From an uncultured Eubacteriales bacterium (GTDB lineage: Bacteria; Bacillota; Clostridia; Christensenellales; Aristaeellaceae), in the NCBI GenBank assembly GCA_900315675.1, contig OMZY01000016.1, positions 1-60,870 on the forward strand: a stretch of DNA of 60,870 nucleotides, in the 5' to 3' direction. A program made the translations under genes and the position numbers. Below, one piece after another: positions 42,804 to 55,839 of this stretch. Position 1 is the first letter of the stretch, and the number at the start of each line of letters is the position of its first letter. The notes under the pieces are model-generated. The model did no database searches. It saw only the letters and a program-made list of their open reading frames with translations, and was not told the origin of the DNA.

Positions 42804-43754
42804 TCACTTCACCACGCTGCCTCTGCCGCCGCGTGCGGTCAGGGCAACGATCGCCAGCAGCGCCGCACCGGTAACCACGTTCTGGATCGTGGTCGGGGCG
42901 CCCAGTGCCACAAAGCCGTTAAAGATAATGGAGATGATAAACTCACCGATCACGATGGCGCTGATCGGAATACCGTATTTCCGGAAGGCTACGCCGAAGA
43001 AGGTTCCCATCAGCGGCTGGAAGTTCCGGCTCATGGTACTCATGCCGGTCAGTGCGGTCATCGTGGTGCCGTAGGAAACCGTCAGGATCGCCATGATGCC
43101 AACAAAGAAGTGGAGCAGCATGAAACCGATCAGCTTATATTTTTTCACGTTGATACCCATGTTCTTCGCCGTGAACTCATTCGAGCCGATGGCGTTGCAG
43201 TAGGTACCGATTTTCGTATAATTCAGGATAAAGTACATCAGCACAAAGGCCGCCCCGGCCAGGATAATGTTTCCGGGGGCCCCGCTGAAGAACCGCAGTT
43301 CCGGAGCCAGCGTCTGCTTGACGCCGCCTGCCACGATCACGGCGATGCATTCCAGGATCAGCATCAGGCCGACCGTAACGATCATGGAGGGTACGTTCAG
43401 CTGGTTATACAGCGTGCCGATCAGCAGGCCGATCAGTGTGCCGCAGCCCAGGCATCCGACAATGAATCCGATATAGCCGAAGTGCTGGGACAGGATCACG
43501 CCGACGATGGAGGAAAACACAATGTTGGCGCCGACGGCAAAATCGAACAGACCCATAACGACAATAAAGTACAGGCCGCAGCCGCCTACAGAATAAATGA
43601 TGGACGACTGCAGATAGGAATACAGATTTGCCGGAGAACCAAAGTTCCCCGGTGTCAGTATTTTAAATACAGCATAGAAAAAAACCAGCAGTGCTGCCAG
43701 CATCAGGTAGCCGTATGCTTTTGTTCCTTTCAGTTTCTGAAGTCTGGTGGACAT
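42804..43754 (-). CDS. Ribose-type sugar ABC permease, subunit 1
   Basis: 316 residues from ATG 43754 (GGGAGCGAGG upstream). Membrane segments throughout; VVMGLFDFAVGANIVFSS, NAIGSNEFTAKNMGI and GTFFGVAFRKYG fit RbsC-like permeases. The gene ends 11 bases before the ATPase start. Confidence 0.9.
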   Translation of the reverse strand: MSTRLQKLKGTKAYGYLMLAALLVFFYAVFKILTPGNFGSPANLYSYLQSSIIYSVGGCGLYFIVVMGLFDFAVGANIVFSSIVGVILSQHFGYIGFIVGCLGCGTLIGLLIGTLYNQLNVPSMIVTVGLMLILECIAVIVAGGVKQTLAPELRFFSGAPGNIILAGAAFVLMYFILNYTKIGTYCNAIGSNEFTAKNMGINVKKYKLIGFMLLHFFVGIMAILTVSYGTTMTALTGMSTMSRNFQPLMGTFFGVAFRKYGIPISAIVIGEFIISIIFNGFVALGAPTTIQNVVTGAALLAIVALTARGGRGSVVK

Positions 43755-43811
43755 AGCCTCGCTCCCTTTTATCATTCCGGCACCGCGTCAGGCGCCCGTC
43801 TTTTGAAAAAA

Positions 43812-43846
43812 CCGGGGACGGCTGCCGCGCCTGGCAGCCGTCCGGA
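43812..43846 (-). terminator. Hairpin between the third binding-protein gene and its permease
   Basis: GGACGGCTGCC (43816-43826) and GGCAGCCGTCC (43833-43843); minus strand continues CCCGGTTTTTTC. Same position as the hairpins in the other two sugar operons. Confidence 0.85.
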
Positions 43847-43856
43847 GTATGTACAA

Positions 43857-44975
43857 TTACTTGGCGTGACGGGCCACAACGTCTTCAACAGACAGCGCGG
43901 CGCAGGCAGCGGCCAGATCGTCATAGGACAGTTCAGCCAGAGCCTTGATTTCGTCAGCGGTGTAGGGCAGTTCGCTGCCGGTGAAGTACGCGGCGTAGTT
44001 GGCGTAGCTTTCCGGAGAGTCAACGAACATGTAGGGGAAGACCATGTCATAGAAGCCGTCTTCGCTGGTGGCGTAGTTGCCCTTGATGGCATTGTAAACC
44101 ATCAGGAAGGCGAAGAAGGGATCCGCATAGTGTCCGCCGGATTCAGCAGCCATCGCGCCGCTTTCCAGTTTCGCGTCCAGGTCAGGCAGGAAGTCTGTGG
44201 AAACCACAGCGATCTTGCCGGTCAGGCCCTTGGCTTCGATGCCGGCGATCGCGCCCAGCAGGGTGTCTCCGCCGCCGCCCGCAACGATCAGGGCGTCGAT
44301 GTCGGGATTCGCGTCGATGATAGCTTCAGCGGTAGCACGGCCGGTGTCGGTGGTGGTGCGGCCGTACTGGGGCTCCAGCAGTTCAATCGTGTCTTCGGGG
44401 TTGGCGGCGTTCCATTCTTCCACGCCGGCCTTGTAGCCTTCCCAGCGGCCCAGGAACGTGGCGTCACCGGGTTCCCAGCCTTCCAGGCCGATCTTGCGGC
44501 AGCCCTTGTTGCCCAGGATGGTCACCAGGGTCTTGCCGTTGTCGAACTCGGATTCATGCACAGCGCCCACATAGTACTTGGAAGCCTTCGCCTGGGCATA
44601 TTCATCGGGGTTGGCTTCTTCGTTGATCACACGGAAGAACTGGGCAACATATACTTCGTTCTCGTCGCAGGTCTTGATGACGGAACCCATTTCAGCGGAA
44701 GCGGAGTTGCAGATGATGATACCGTCGCAATCCGCCATGGCCAGGGTCTCAGCAGAAGCAGTCACCTGCTCGGAGATGTGAGCCTGGTCAACCCACTGAA
44801 CATCAACGTCCAGCGCTTCAGCCGCAGCGTCAATCAGGCGCTTGCATTCGCTTCCCAGGGTGTCAGTGGAACTCCAGATGGAGACGCCGATCTTGATCTT
44901 GTCATCCGCGTGAGCCACGGCCATCATGCCGCACAGCATCGTCAGAGCAAGAACGAGAGCAATGATCTTTTTCAT
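43857..44975 (-). CDS. Sugar-binding protein of the third operon
   Basis: 372 residues. Signal peptide MKKIIALVLALTMLCGMMAV with likely cleavage after AHA; no lipobox. Type I binding-protein fold in normal order: IKIGVSIWSSTDTLGSECK, DGIIICNSASAEM, YYVGAVHESEFDNG, ALIVAGGGGDTLLGAI, VSTDFLPDLDAKLESG. AAGGAGGACATAG before ATG. The ligand cannot be told; the charged C-terminal helices after YPYMFVD are longer than usual. Confidence 0.9.
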   Translation of the reverse strand: MKKIIALVLALTMLCGMMAVAHADDKIKIGVSIWSSTDTLGSECKRLIDAAAEALDVDVQWVDQAHISEQVTASAETLAMADCDGIIICNSASAEMGSVIKTCDENEVYVAQFFRVINEEANPDEYAQAKASKYYVGAVHESEFDNGKTLVTILGNKGCRKIGLEGWEPGDATFLGRWEGYKAGVEEWNAANPEDTIELLEPQYGRTTTDTGRATAEAIIDANPDIDALIVAGGGGDTLLGAIAGIEAKGLTGKIAVVSTDFLPDLDAKLESGAMAAESGGHYADPFFAFLMVYNAIKGNYATSEDGFYDMVFPYMFVDSPESYANYAAYFTGSELPYTADEIKALAELSYDDLAAACAALSVEDVVARHAK

Positions 44976-45072
44976 AAAACTATGTCCTCCTTATGATACT
45001 GATAAACAATGACAGATCATTTTCACTGAAGGCGCTCTGTATGAATCTGACCCGTCCGTTTGATTTACCAAA

Positions 45073-45101
45073 AGTATAACAAACGAAAAAAAGCGGATCA
45101 A
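45073..45101 (-). promoter_or_regulatory. Promoter of the third sugar operon, overlapping a terminator
   Basis: Minus strand TTGATC (45101-45096), 17 bases, TATACT (45078-45073). The -35 box lies inside the terminator hairpin of the upstream HAD gene. Confidence 0.65.
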
Positions 45102-45109
45102 CGATCCGC
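45093..45109 (-). terminator. Terminator of the esterase-HAD operon
   Basis: GCGGATC and GATCCGC around AAC; minus strand continues TTTTTTTCG. Confidence 0.8.
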
Positions 45110-45181
45110 AGGTTGAATTTCATTGGTTTGGTTTGTTTTCATTCGGTGACCCAGGTAGAAAAATCGTATACCTTTTTGTCG

Positions 45182-45841
45182 TTAGCTATACAAAAAGTTT
45201 CCAAATTCGACAACTTTCTTGAAATACAGGCCGCAGTTTTCCCGCATGAAGCGCTCAATCTCCGGGATGTCGTTGGCCCATCCGGCGGCAGCGAAGGGGA
45301 CACCCGCGGCCCGGGCCATATCATAACCGGGCTTCAGGTCATCCACCACCAGCAGCTCCTCCGGCTTCATCCCGAAGGTCTTCATGATCTGTTCCAGGGG
45401 ATAAACGGAGGGTTTGCGCTGTTCCGGCGGCTTCTCCCAGCCGAAGATCAGATCCGGCTCCGGCAGGCCGTTCAGCCGGTAATCCCGACGAATATAATCC
45501 GCGAAGGAATGGCTCACCACGCAGATCTTCCCGCCCCTTTTCTTCTGCTCCTCCAGGATCTCCCGGATCCCCGGATAGGCGGCCGGCACATGGTGCTTCA
45601 CGTATTCCTTCCAGTAATTTTCCTCATCCATCATCTGTTCCCAGGTCATCCCGCAGATTTTTGTGAACAGATCAATGACGCCCGGTTCAAAATTGTACCG
45701 GAAATATTCCTCCAGCGTCAGGTGCACGTCGGGAAAGTATTTCTCCATATACTCCACAAAGCAGGGATAATGCACCGTCGCGGTGGAGTTCACCGTGGTA
45801 TCGTCATGGTCCAGTACCAGGCAGGGATATTTCAGTTTCAT
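45182..45841 (-). CDS. HAD-superfamily phosphatase
   Basis: 219 residues from ATG 45841, which overlaps the esterase stop as ATGA; ATG 45853, inside the esterase gene, is possible. HAD motif I is VLDHDDTTVNS near the N terminus, the cap domain follows, motif II VVSHS, a Lys in EQRKPSVYPLEQIM, and motif III VVDDLKPGYDMARAAGV. It resembles phosphoglycolate/sugar-phosphate phosphatases; its substrate may be a product of the esterase step. Confidence 0.85.
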   Translation of the reverse strand: MKLKYPCLVLDHDDTTVNSTATVHYPCFVEYMEKYFPDVHLTLEEYFRYNFEPGVIDLFTKICGMTWEQMMDEENYWKEYVKHHVPAAYPGIREILEEQKKRGGKICVVSHSFADYIRRDYRLNGLPEPDLIFGWEKPPEQRKPSVYPLEQIMKTFGMKPEELLVVDDLKPGYDMARAAGVPFAAAGWANDIPEIERFMRENCGLYFKKVVEFGNFLYS

Positions 45842-46881
45842 TGTCTTGTCCATTGTCTGATCGTTTCCGTCACTTTCTCCGCCAGCAGGCGCTGGGTAGT
45901 TTCGCTTGGATGGTAGTCCGCGCCGTATCCGTCCCGGGCCGCATTCTGGTCCTCCAGCATCAGCAGCCGGATCTGTCCATCCCCTGTCTCTGTGCGGTAC
46001 CGGGCGACTGCCTGCTCCAGCATCGGATTCAGGAGGGTTCCCATCACACCCAGCGCACACAGAATCCGGGCCTTTGGATTATGCTTTCTGACCGTCTTCA
46101 GGAACTGCGTATAGCCTTCCGCGTACAGTGCGCCCCGTTCCCCGTCTGTTCCGCACCAGCTCATGTCGTTGGTTCCCAGATTGATCACAATATAATCCGG
46201 CTGGAAGGCGCTGAAATCCCGGTCAATTTCCTCCGGCAGCTTTCCGTTCCGCAGCCGGTATCCGTTTCTGCCTTCCTTTTCGTAGTACGGCGGAACCAGC
46301 TCCGAGCCGTTGCGGACGGAGGGATCTCCCGTATAGCCGGAAACAATGCCGTGCCCGGAAAAGCAGGTCATCACGGCGTCCGCCCCCAGGGCCTGCGCCG
46401 TGAGGCAGGCATATCCCTTCTCCGCGTTTTCCGTGGCGGTGGTAAAGGTTTCCGCTTCGCTCTTCCCCTCCACGCCGTATCCGCAGGTGATGGAATCACC
46501 GATGAATTCCATTTTCAGTTTCTTTTCCGGCAGCGGCTCCGTCGTGCCGTCGGTTTCAATCCGTTTCAGGGCCATCAGGCTCTGGGTACATTCGCTCAGC
46601 TTGATCAGCCGGATTTCCGCGTTCCGCTTCTCTTCCCCCGCAAAAATCGTCACGGTCTCTTCCTTGTCCGCCATCCGCCTGTCCAGGATCTTCTCCCCGT
46701 CCAGCCGCACCGCAAACCGCGGCCGCACCGTCTCCGCCGCCGGATCCAACACCGTATCGTCCGATCCAAGCACCAGCTTCACCTGCGTGGCGCCCTTCAC
46801 CCGGAACCCGATCTCCGCAGCCGAGGAAAGCAGCCACAGTGCTTCCCCGTCATCCACCACATGCCCAAGCCTTTTCACCAT
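45838..46881 (-). CDS. SGNH carbohydrate esterase (CE2-like)
   Basis: 347 residues. N-terminal beta-sandwich (1-115), then an SGNH hydrolase core: nucleophile Ser in IGDSITCGYG, Gly in the second block (FSGHG), GTNDMSW and the Asp/His pair in YGADYHPSE. This two-domain order is that of CE2 acetylxylan/oligosaccharide esterases. No signal peptide is seen, so it would remove acetyl groups from imported oligosaccharides in the cytoplasm. GGTGGAACGGAT before ATG is a moderate ribosome site. Confidence 0.85.
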   Translation of the reverse strand: MVKRLGHVVDDGEALWLLSSAAEIGFRVKGATQVKLVLGSDDTVLDPAAETVRPRFAVRLDGEKILDRRMADKEETVTIFAGEEKRNAEIRLIKLSECTQSLMALKRIETDGTTEPLPEKKLKMEFIGDSITCGYGVEGKSEAETFTTATENAEKGYACLTAQALGADAVMTCFSGHGIVSGYTGDPSVRNGSELVPPYYEKEGRNGYRLRNGKLPEEIDRDFSAFQPDYIVINLGTNDMSWCGTDGERGALYAEGYTQFLKTVRKHNPKARILCALGVMGTLLNPMLEQAVARYRTETGDGQIRLLMLEDQNAARDGYGADYHPSETTQRLLAEKVTETIRQWTRQ

Positions 46882-46896
46882 ATCCGTTCCACCATC

Positions 46897-47035
46897 AATT
46901 CTTCATTTTTTTACTGCGTGTGACCAAGGGTCACACCACCATTAATTCTGCATTCTGCATTTGTCATCGCTGAAGCGATGACACTGTCCCTTACTACGTC
47001 CGCAGGACGAATAATTCTGAATTCTGAATTTACTT
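46897..47035. repeat. Intergenic AT-rich short repeats
   Basis: Repeats of ATTCTGCATT, ATTCTTCATT and ATTCTGAATT types with two small hairpins (GTGTGACC/GGTCACAC and GTCATCGCT/AGCGATGAC). Similar ATTCTTCATT runs occur at 49059-49090 and 29490-29517. Confidence 0.55.
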
Positions 47036-49027
47036 TTACTCTTCTCTCTTATTCGTTTCTTCAAGTAATCGCAGCGTCTCCCCGAAATACTCCTCCACTT
47101 CTGCGTTCGTCAGCTTCATGGCTTTCTTCAGCATCTCCGGAATCTTCTTCGGCCTCACCCTGGCATAGTACTTCGTGGCATGAATATTCTTCTTCCAGTT
47201 TTCCATCTTCATGTTCTTCCAGCGCTCAATATGCCTGGGCAGAATCGGCTTAAGCACGTCGATCACATCGTCAAAATGCTTTTCCACGTTATCCCAGCGG
47301 AACACCCCCGCCAGGAGTTCGCTCACCCTGTTCAGGAACCGGGCCTTCATCTCCGGCACCTTGAAAAGTGCGTTCAGCGGTTCATGCCGGAAGCCCTGGA
47401 TTTTCGCGTTCAGGGGCTTGATATAGTATTCAATCGGCGTGGGATCCAGGTTGCGCCAGCAGGCCTCCACATCGAAAAGCAGGTACTTCCATTTGCCGCC
47501 CGGCACCCGGTACACCCGCACGTTTGTAAAGTCCACGTTGCCCAGGATAATCTCATAGGCGGCATGCGTGAACATATTGTCAATGTCCAGCCGTTCCTGC
47601 AGCCAGGCCAGGTTCTCCGGCTTGTTCAGATCGTTCTTTTTGCAGAAGTCGCACAGTTCGAGCCAGTCTTTGTTATCCCCGTTCTGCAGGAACTCATCCG
47701 TTCCCGTCCGGGCCAGGATATCGATGTTGTCGATATCCGCCTCCTCCGTCACCCCTTCATAGGCGGCAACGAAGTATTTGTTGATTTTCTCCCGCAGATT
47801 GTAGTGTCCCCAGTACCGTCCGTTGATATAGACCTGGATCACCTCGTGATCCTGGTACAGGATATCCTGCCCCTCCGCCAGGCTGCTGGCGACAATGTCC
47901 CGCAGCCGCGTCGCGTAGGTATCGCTGTTGGCCGCCCGCAGAAGCAGGCTTTTATATCCCGCATAATCCCTGGTCGGGAACGGATTGAATGCGAATTGAT
48001 CCGCGCCCCAGGCTTTCCGGGCATACAGGGCTATGCTCTTCTGGCTGTTGATCCTGGCGCTGTGCCCGGAGCAGGTCATCGTTCCCGTCTGGCTGATTTC
48101 CTGTTTTCCATCCTCGTTGAAATACTCAATATGAACCGGATATTCATATCCTTTCGAATAGTTCGGTACGCTGCCCGTTCCTTTCACCAGCATACCTGTC
48201 TTTTTGCTGAACAGGTATTTATCGTCGGAAATCAGGGATACAATTGCCGTCTTCGGCGCGTCATCGATAAAATAGGTAGCCCCGGCAACCGTCGAGGAAA
48301 CCGCGTCCTTCCGGAAAGCCTTCACCCGCAGCGGCGTGGTCTTCTTCAGCTTCAGCCCGTCAGCCGGGAACGGTTTGCTCTTTTTTGTCGGAGTCTCCCC
48401 GTCCGTGGTGTAATACAGCTCCGCCCCGTCTTCGCCCCGGACTTCCACCGTCACACTGCCCTCATAAAATCCTGCCGCCGTGACGATTACCGGTTCCTGC
48501 AGCCGCCGTGCAAAGGCTTCCGCTTCATTCTTTTTCCCCCGGGTGGCGTTTTCAAAGAAACCGTATTCCGTGCCTCCGGTGGGCAGGCCGTAGCTGACAT
48601 TGCCGTACTGTTCCGGCATTTTCAGCTTGTTGATTTCGTTCTCGCTCTCATCCGTCAGCCGCAGGGTTTCCCCGCTGGATGAAATCTTGAAATCCGCATA
48701 AAAAGTATGTTCCTTCCCCGGCGTTTTGTTCACCTCACCCGTACACCAGATAGTCAGGTACTCCCCGGCTTTCAGTTTCGCTCCGTCCGGGAAAGTGAAC
48801 TTGTACAGGTCTTTTTTGCTGTCCGTAAAGCCCCACCCGGAAAGATTCTCCGTGCTGCTGCCGTTGTTATACAGCTCCACCCAGTCCCAGGCATGTCCGC
48901 TCTCATAGTACCCGTTGGACGCCATCACCTCATTGATAATTACATCCGCCTGCGCGGCTCCTGCAATACCCAGGACTGTCAGCAAAAACAGACAAACGAA
49001 TCCGATTATGATCTGTTTCTTCTTCAT
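47036..49027 (-). CDS. Secreted CotH-like kinase with lamin-tail domain
   Basis: 663 residues from ATG 49027 (GAGGAGGCAGACAG upstream; the frame is open to 49075 without a signal). Signal peptide (KKKQIIIGFVCLFLLTVLGI, cleavage after AQA). Lamin-tail domain at about 25-140 (VIINEVMASNGYYES, WVELYN, WGFTDSKKDLYKF). A chitobiase-like beta domain (YYTTDGETPTKKSKPF) at about 170-235. CotH kinase domain with MTCSGHSARINSQKSIALYARK, YINGRYWGHYNLREKINKYF and LLFDVEACW. CotH-type proteins phosphorylate spore-coat proteins, but secreted multi-domain forms occur widely and their targets are unknown. Confidence 0.9.
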   Translation of the reverse strand: MKKKQIIIGFVCLFLLTVLGIAGAAQADVIINEVMASNGYYESGHAWDWVELYNNGSSTENLSGWGFTDSKKDLYKFTFPDGAKLKAGEYLTIWCTGEVNKTPGKEHTFYADFKISSSGETLRLTDESENEINKLKMPEQYGNVSYGLPTGGTEYGFFENATRGKKNEAEAFARRLQEPVIVTAAGFYEGSVTVEVRGEDGAELYYTTDGETPTKKSKPFPADGLKLKKTTPLRVKAFRKDAVSSTVAGATYFIDDAPKTAIVSLISDDKYLFSKKTGMLVKGTGSVPNYSKGYEYPVHIEYFNEDGKQEISQTGTMTCSGHSARINSQKSIALYARKAWGADQFAFNPFPTRDYAGYKSLLLRAANSDTYATRLRDIVASSLAEGQDILYQDHEVIQVYINGRYWGHYNLREKINKYFVAAYEGVTEEADIDNIDILARTGTDEFLQNGDNKDWLELCDFCKKNDLNKPENLAWLQERLDIDNMFTHAAYEIILGNVDFTNVRVYRVPGGKWKYLLFDVEACWRNLDPTPIEYYIKPLNAKIQGFRHEPLNALFKVPEMKARFLNRVSELLAGVFRWDNVEKHFDDVIDVLKPILPRHIERWKNMKMENWKKNIHATKYYARVRPKKIPEMLKKAMKLTNAEVEEYFGETLRLLEETNKREE

Positions 49028-49058
49028 CTGTCTGCCTCCTCTGGTATATACACTATAC

Positions 49059-49090
49059 AATTCTTCATTTTTCATTCTTCATTCTTCATT
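49059..49090. repeat. ATTCTTCATT tandem-like repeats
   Basis: ATTCTTCATT, ATTTTTCATT and repeats of ATTCTTCATT follow one another between two genes, the same words as at 29490-29517 and 46897. Confidence 0.6.
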
Positions 49091-49096
49091 GGGCGT

Positions 49097-49132
49097 TTAT
49101 TATGTGAAATAACTCGTTATTTCACATAATAA
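49097..49132 (-). terminator. Perfect 17-base palindrome spanning the FRG stop codon
   Basis: TTATTATGTGAAATAAC (49097-49113) and GTTATTTCACATAATAA (49116-49132) with a 2-base loop. It contains the last codons and stop of the FRG gene. AT-rich with no long T run. Confidence 0.6.
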
Positions 49133-49917
49133 TGCCGCGCAATCCATTTGCTAAGCCCTTCCAGCCCGGGATACAGCAGCCGTTCACTGATATTCAGGCT
49201 GTCCAGCATATCCCGCACCCGCCACCGCAGCTGCCGGTCGATCACATATTTCACCGTATTGTGCGTATACGCGTCCAGGAACGCTTCGATATCCGTCATG
49301 CCCATCGGGATGACCGAGAAGAAGGAATACTGCATGATGATCCGGTCATTGGTGCTCGGTGGCTCGATAATGACCATGGACCGGTCTCCCATGTCCTCAT
49401 CGTACTGGTACAGGCTGTCTGTGATCTTCGTCAGCATCTCCACGGAAAACAGGGTGGTCTGTTCCCGGCCGATAGCCATCCGGTATTTCTCCGGCAGATG
49501 GTCAATCTGCTCGTTCATATCAATCCGCCAGACCACGCAGTCATGGGCGTCCATTTCCTCCAGGCTTTCCTCCGTCATGGCAAAATGCAGTGCCACCAGG
49601 GCGGAATGCGTCCAGTCCAGCAGACGTGTGGGAAGGCCGTTATGCTGCCCGGTAATCATCTGATACCAGACGCTCTGCGTCACCGTCGGATCCTCCCGTA
49701 CGGCATACTTGGCAAAGTTGTTCAGGATCGCCGGTTCCAGCGTCTTCTGCTTATCCTTGCAGCAGCGGCTCAGGCTGGTGACCATCTTGTATTCCGAGTT
49801 CGGCATCCCCCGGTACAGGTACCCGGACCGGTTCCGTTTCAGCTCCGGCCTGTAATCCTGTTCCGACAGCAGGGGCATCAGATCCTCCAGCGTCGTGATC
49901 CTTACTTCCTGAATCAT
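49117..49917 (-). CDS. FRG-domain protein
   Basis: 266 residues. FRG motif YLYRGMPNSEYKM at about residue 33-45, and the conserved GLPTRLLDWTHSALVALHFAM at about 93-113. FRG domains occur in many bacteria and phages, often alone and sometimes in defence loci; no activity is established that I can name with confidence. GGGAGCGTGACGGC before ATG. Stands alone between the CotH-like and beta-galactosidase genes. Confidence 0.88.
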   Translation of the reverse strand: MIQEVRITTLEDLMPLLSEQDYRPELKRNRSGYLYRGMPNSEYKMVTSLSRCCKDKQKTLEPAILNNFAKYAVREDPTVTQSVWYQMITGQHNGLPTRLLDWTHSALVALHFAMTEESLEEMDAHDCVVWRIDMNEQIDHLPEKYRMAIGREQTTLFSVEMLTKITDSLYQYDEDMGDRSMVIIEPPSTNDRIIMQYSFFSVIPMGMTDIEAFLDAYTHNTVKYVIDRQLRWRVRDMLDSLNISERLLYPGLEGLSKWIARHYYVK

Positions 49918-49978
49918 GCCGTCACGCTCCCTTCCCTATCTGATCTATTTTATCATAAAGGGGCTGTAAACAAAAGCG

Positions 49979-54105
<4,127 letters not shown>

Positions 54106-54117
54106 AGACTTCTCCTC

Positions 54118-55839
54118 TCAATGCCCGGCAAATGCCTTGAAAAATGCATTCCTGTCCTTTAATTCCTCAACGGTTCCTTCATCCTCGATGGTTCCGTTGC
54201 GCATCACGATCACATGCTGGGCTTCCGCTACCGTTCGGTAGTTATGTGCCACGATGATGGCTGTCCGGCCCTGTATAAGGGCCCGGATGCCTGCCCTGAT
54301 CTTTTCCTCCGTCACGGGGTCAAGATTGGCGGTGGCTTCGTCCAGGATCAGATAGTCCGGATTCTTCAGCATGGCCCTGGCAATGGCAATGCGCTGCTGT
54401 TCGCCTCCGGAGAGCTTTTCTCCGTTGAAACCGACGTTGAAGTCGAGTCCTCCCTCATGGGAGGCGATCAGGTCTTCCAGGCAGGCCAGGGAGATGACAG
54501 CCCGGAGCTCTTCTTCCTTAACATCCCTGACGCCATAGCAGATATTGTCGCGGATACTTCCTTCGAAAAGGCCGGCGTTCTGGCTGACAACGCCGAAGCG
54601 GTCACGCCAGGCGCGCAGTGACACCTCGTTTCCGGCCTCGCCGATCCGGATGTTTCCGCCGTAATCCGGATACAGGCGGTTCAGCAGGCGCAGCACTGTT
54701 GTTTTACCGCTGCCGTTCGGGCCGACAATGGCTGTAATCTTTCCTTTGGGGATATGCGTGCTGACGCTGTGGATAACTTCCCTGTCGTTGTAGCCGAAGG
54801 AGACCTTATCCATACACAGATCCCCGGCTGCCGTAAACTCGCTTTTCCCCTGATCGGGATCCTCTTCCTTCTCTTCCAGGATGGAAACGATCTTTTTACT
54901 GCCGCCCTTTGTCGCGGAGAATACGGACGGGAACTGGGCGAAGAACTGGAACACCAGCACCAGGTTGTTGCCGTAAGCGTAGAACGCGGCCAGCGTCGTA
55001 CCGGACTGAACGCGACCGTTCCGGATCAGCATGCTGCCGATGAGAAAAGCAACGGTAAACAGAACGAAAATCAGAAAGGTCTGGCCGAACATCACAAGGG
55101 TATTGGCCATGGCGTTGTATTTGTCGGCCTCGTAGCGATCCTCAATGCAGCGAAGGCCGGCCGCATTCTCTTTTCCCTCGCTGTTCATGGCTTTGATGAA
55201 GCGGATTCTGCCGAAACGTTCTGCGAGAAACGCGGTAAAAGCAGACAGCTTTCCGGCTACATACACAGCCCCCCGCTCGCTGAAGCGGGCGGAGAAAAAC
55301 ATAATACCGATGGTAACGATAAATCCGATGAGCAGGTACGGAGTCAGTTCACCGACGGCCGCCTCACCCGCCAGGACAATCGGAAGAAAAGCCAGCAGCG
55401 TAAAAATGAGCTGAAGCAGCTTAAAGGGCAGGTAGGAATACTCCGGGTCTGAGGTGACGCGGCTTAAGACCCGGTTGGGACTTTCACGGTCGTAATAGCT
55501 GAACGGGAGCCGCATGACTTTCTTCCAGATCTTTTTCCGGATCCCCGCCGCCAGCTCCACAAAGCCGAGGTCCGCCACCACGCTGGCATAGGAAAACACA
55601 TAGCCGAGGATGCACATCAGCGCATAGGTGACAATGGGCGAAAAATTCTGGAATTTACCGACAGAGATCGCGGCCACAGTGTCAGCCTGCGACGCGACAA
55701 TCAGTGTACCGACCAGGTACAGCAGCGATCCGAACAAGGTACGGAGCACGGGCAGCTTCACGCCCTGATAGAGGGTTCTCAATGGCTTTTTCGTCCTGAT
55801 CGTGACGTTTTCCATTGCAAGGCTGGACTTGTTCTTCAT
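54118..55839 (-). CDS. ABC exporter half-transporter, subunit 2
   Basis: 573 residues: six membrane segments, then an ATPase with GPNGSGKTT, LSGGEQQRIAIARAM and LILDEATANLD. ATG overlaps the stop of subunit 1 (ATGA). Both subunits have complete ATPase motifs, including the Walker B Glu, so both sites may work. The membrane part does not resemble a known peptide or lipid group closely enough to name the cargo. Confidence 0.9.
   Translation of the reverse strand: MKNKSSLAMENVTIRTKKPLRTLYQGVKLPVLRTLFGSLLYLVGTLIVASQADTVAAISVGKFQNFSPIVTYALMCILGYVFSYASVVADLGFVELAAGIRKKIWKKVMRLPFSYYDRESPNRVLSRVTSDPEYSYLPFKLLQLIFTLLAFLPIVLAGEAAVGELTPYLLIGFIVTIGIMFFSARFSERGAVYVAGKLSAFTAFLAERFGRIRFIKAMNSEGKENAAGLRCIEDRYEADKYNAMANTLVMFGQTFLIFVLFTVAFLIGSMLIRNGRVQSGTTLAAFYAYGNNLVLVFQFFAQFPSVFSATKGGSKKIVSILEEKEEDPDQGKSEFTAAGDLCMDKVSFGYNDREVIHSVSTHIPKGKITAIVGPNGSGKTTVLRLLNRLYPDYGGNIRIGEAGNEVSLRAWRDRFGVVSQNAGLFEGSIRDNICYGVRDVKEEELRAVISLACLEDLIASHEGGLDFNVGFNGEKLSGGEQQRIAIARAMLKNPDYLILDEATANLDPVTEEKIRAGIRALIQGRTAIIVAHNYRTVAEAQHVIVMRNGTIEDEGTVEELKDRNAFFKAFAGH

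Noticed and set aside
42777-44996. 739-codon plus-strand open frame
   Set aside because: It spans the antisense of two genes and their spacer; low-complexity His/Gln-rich product; no start signal.
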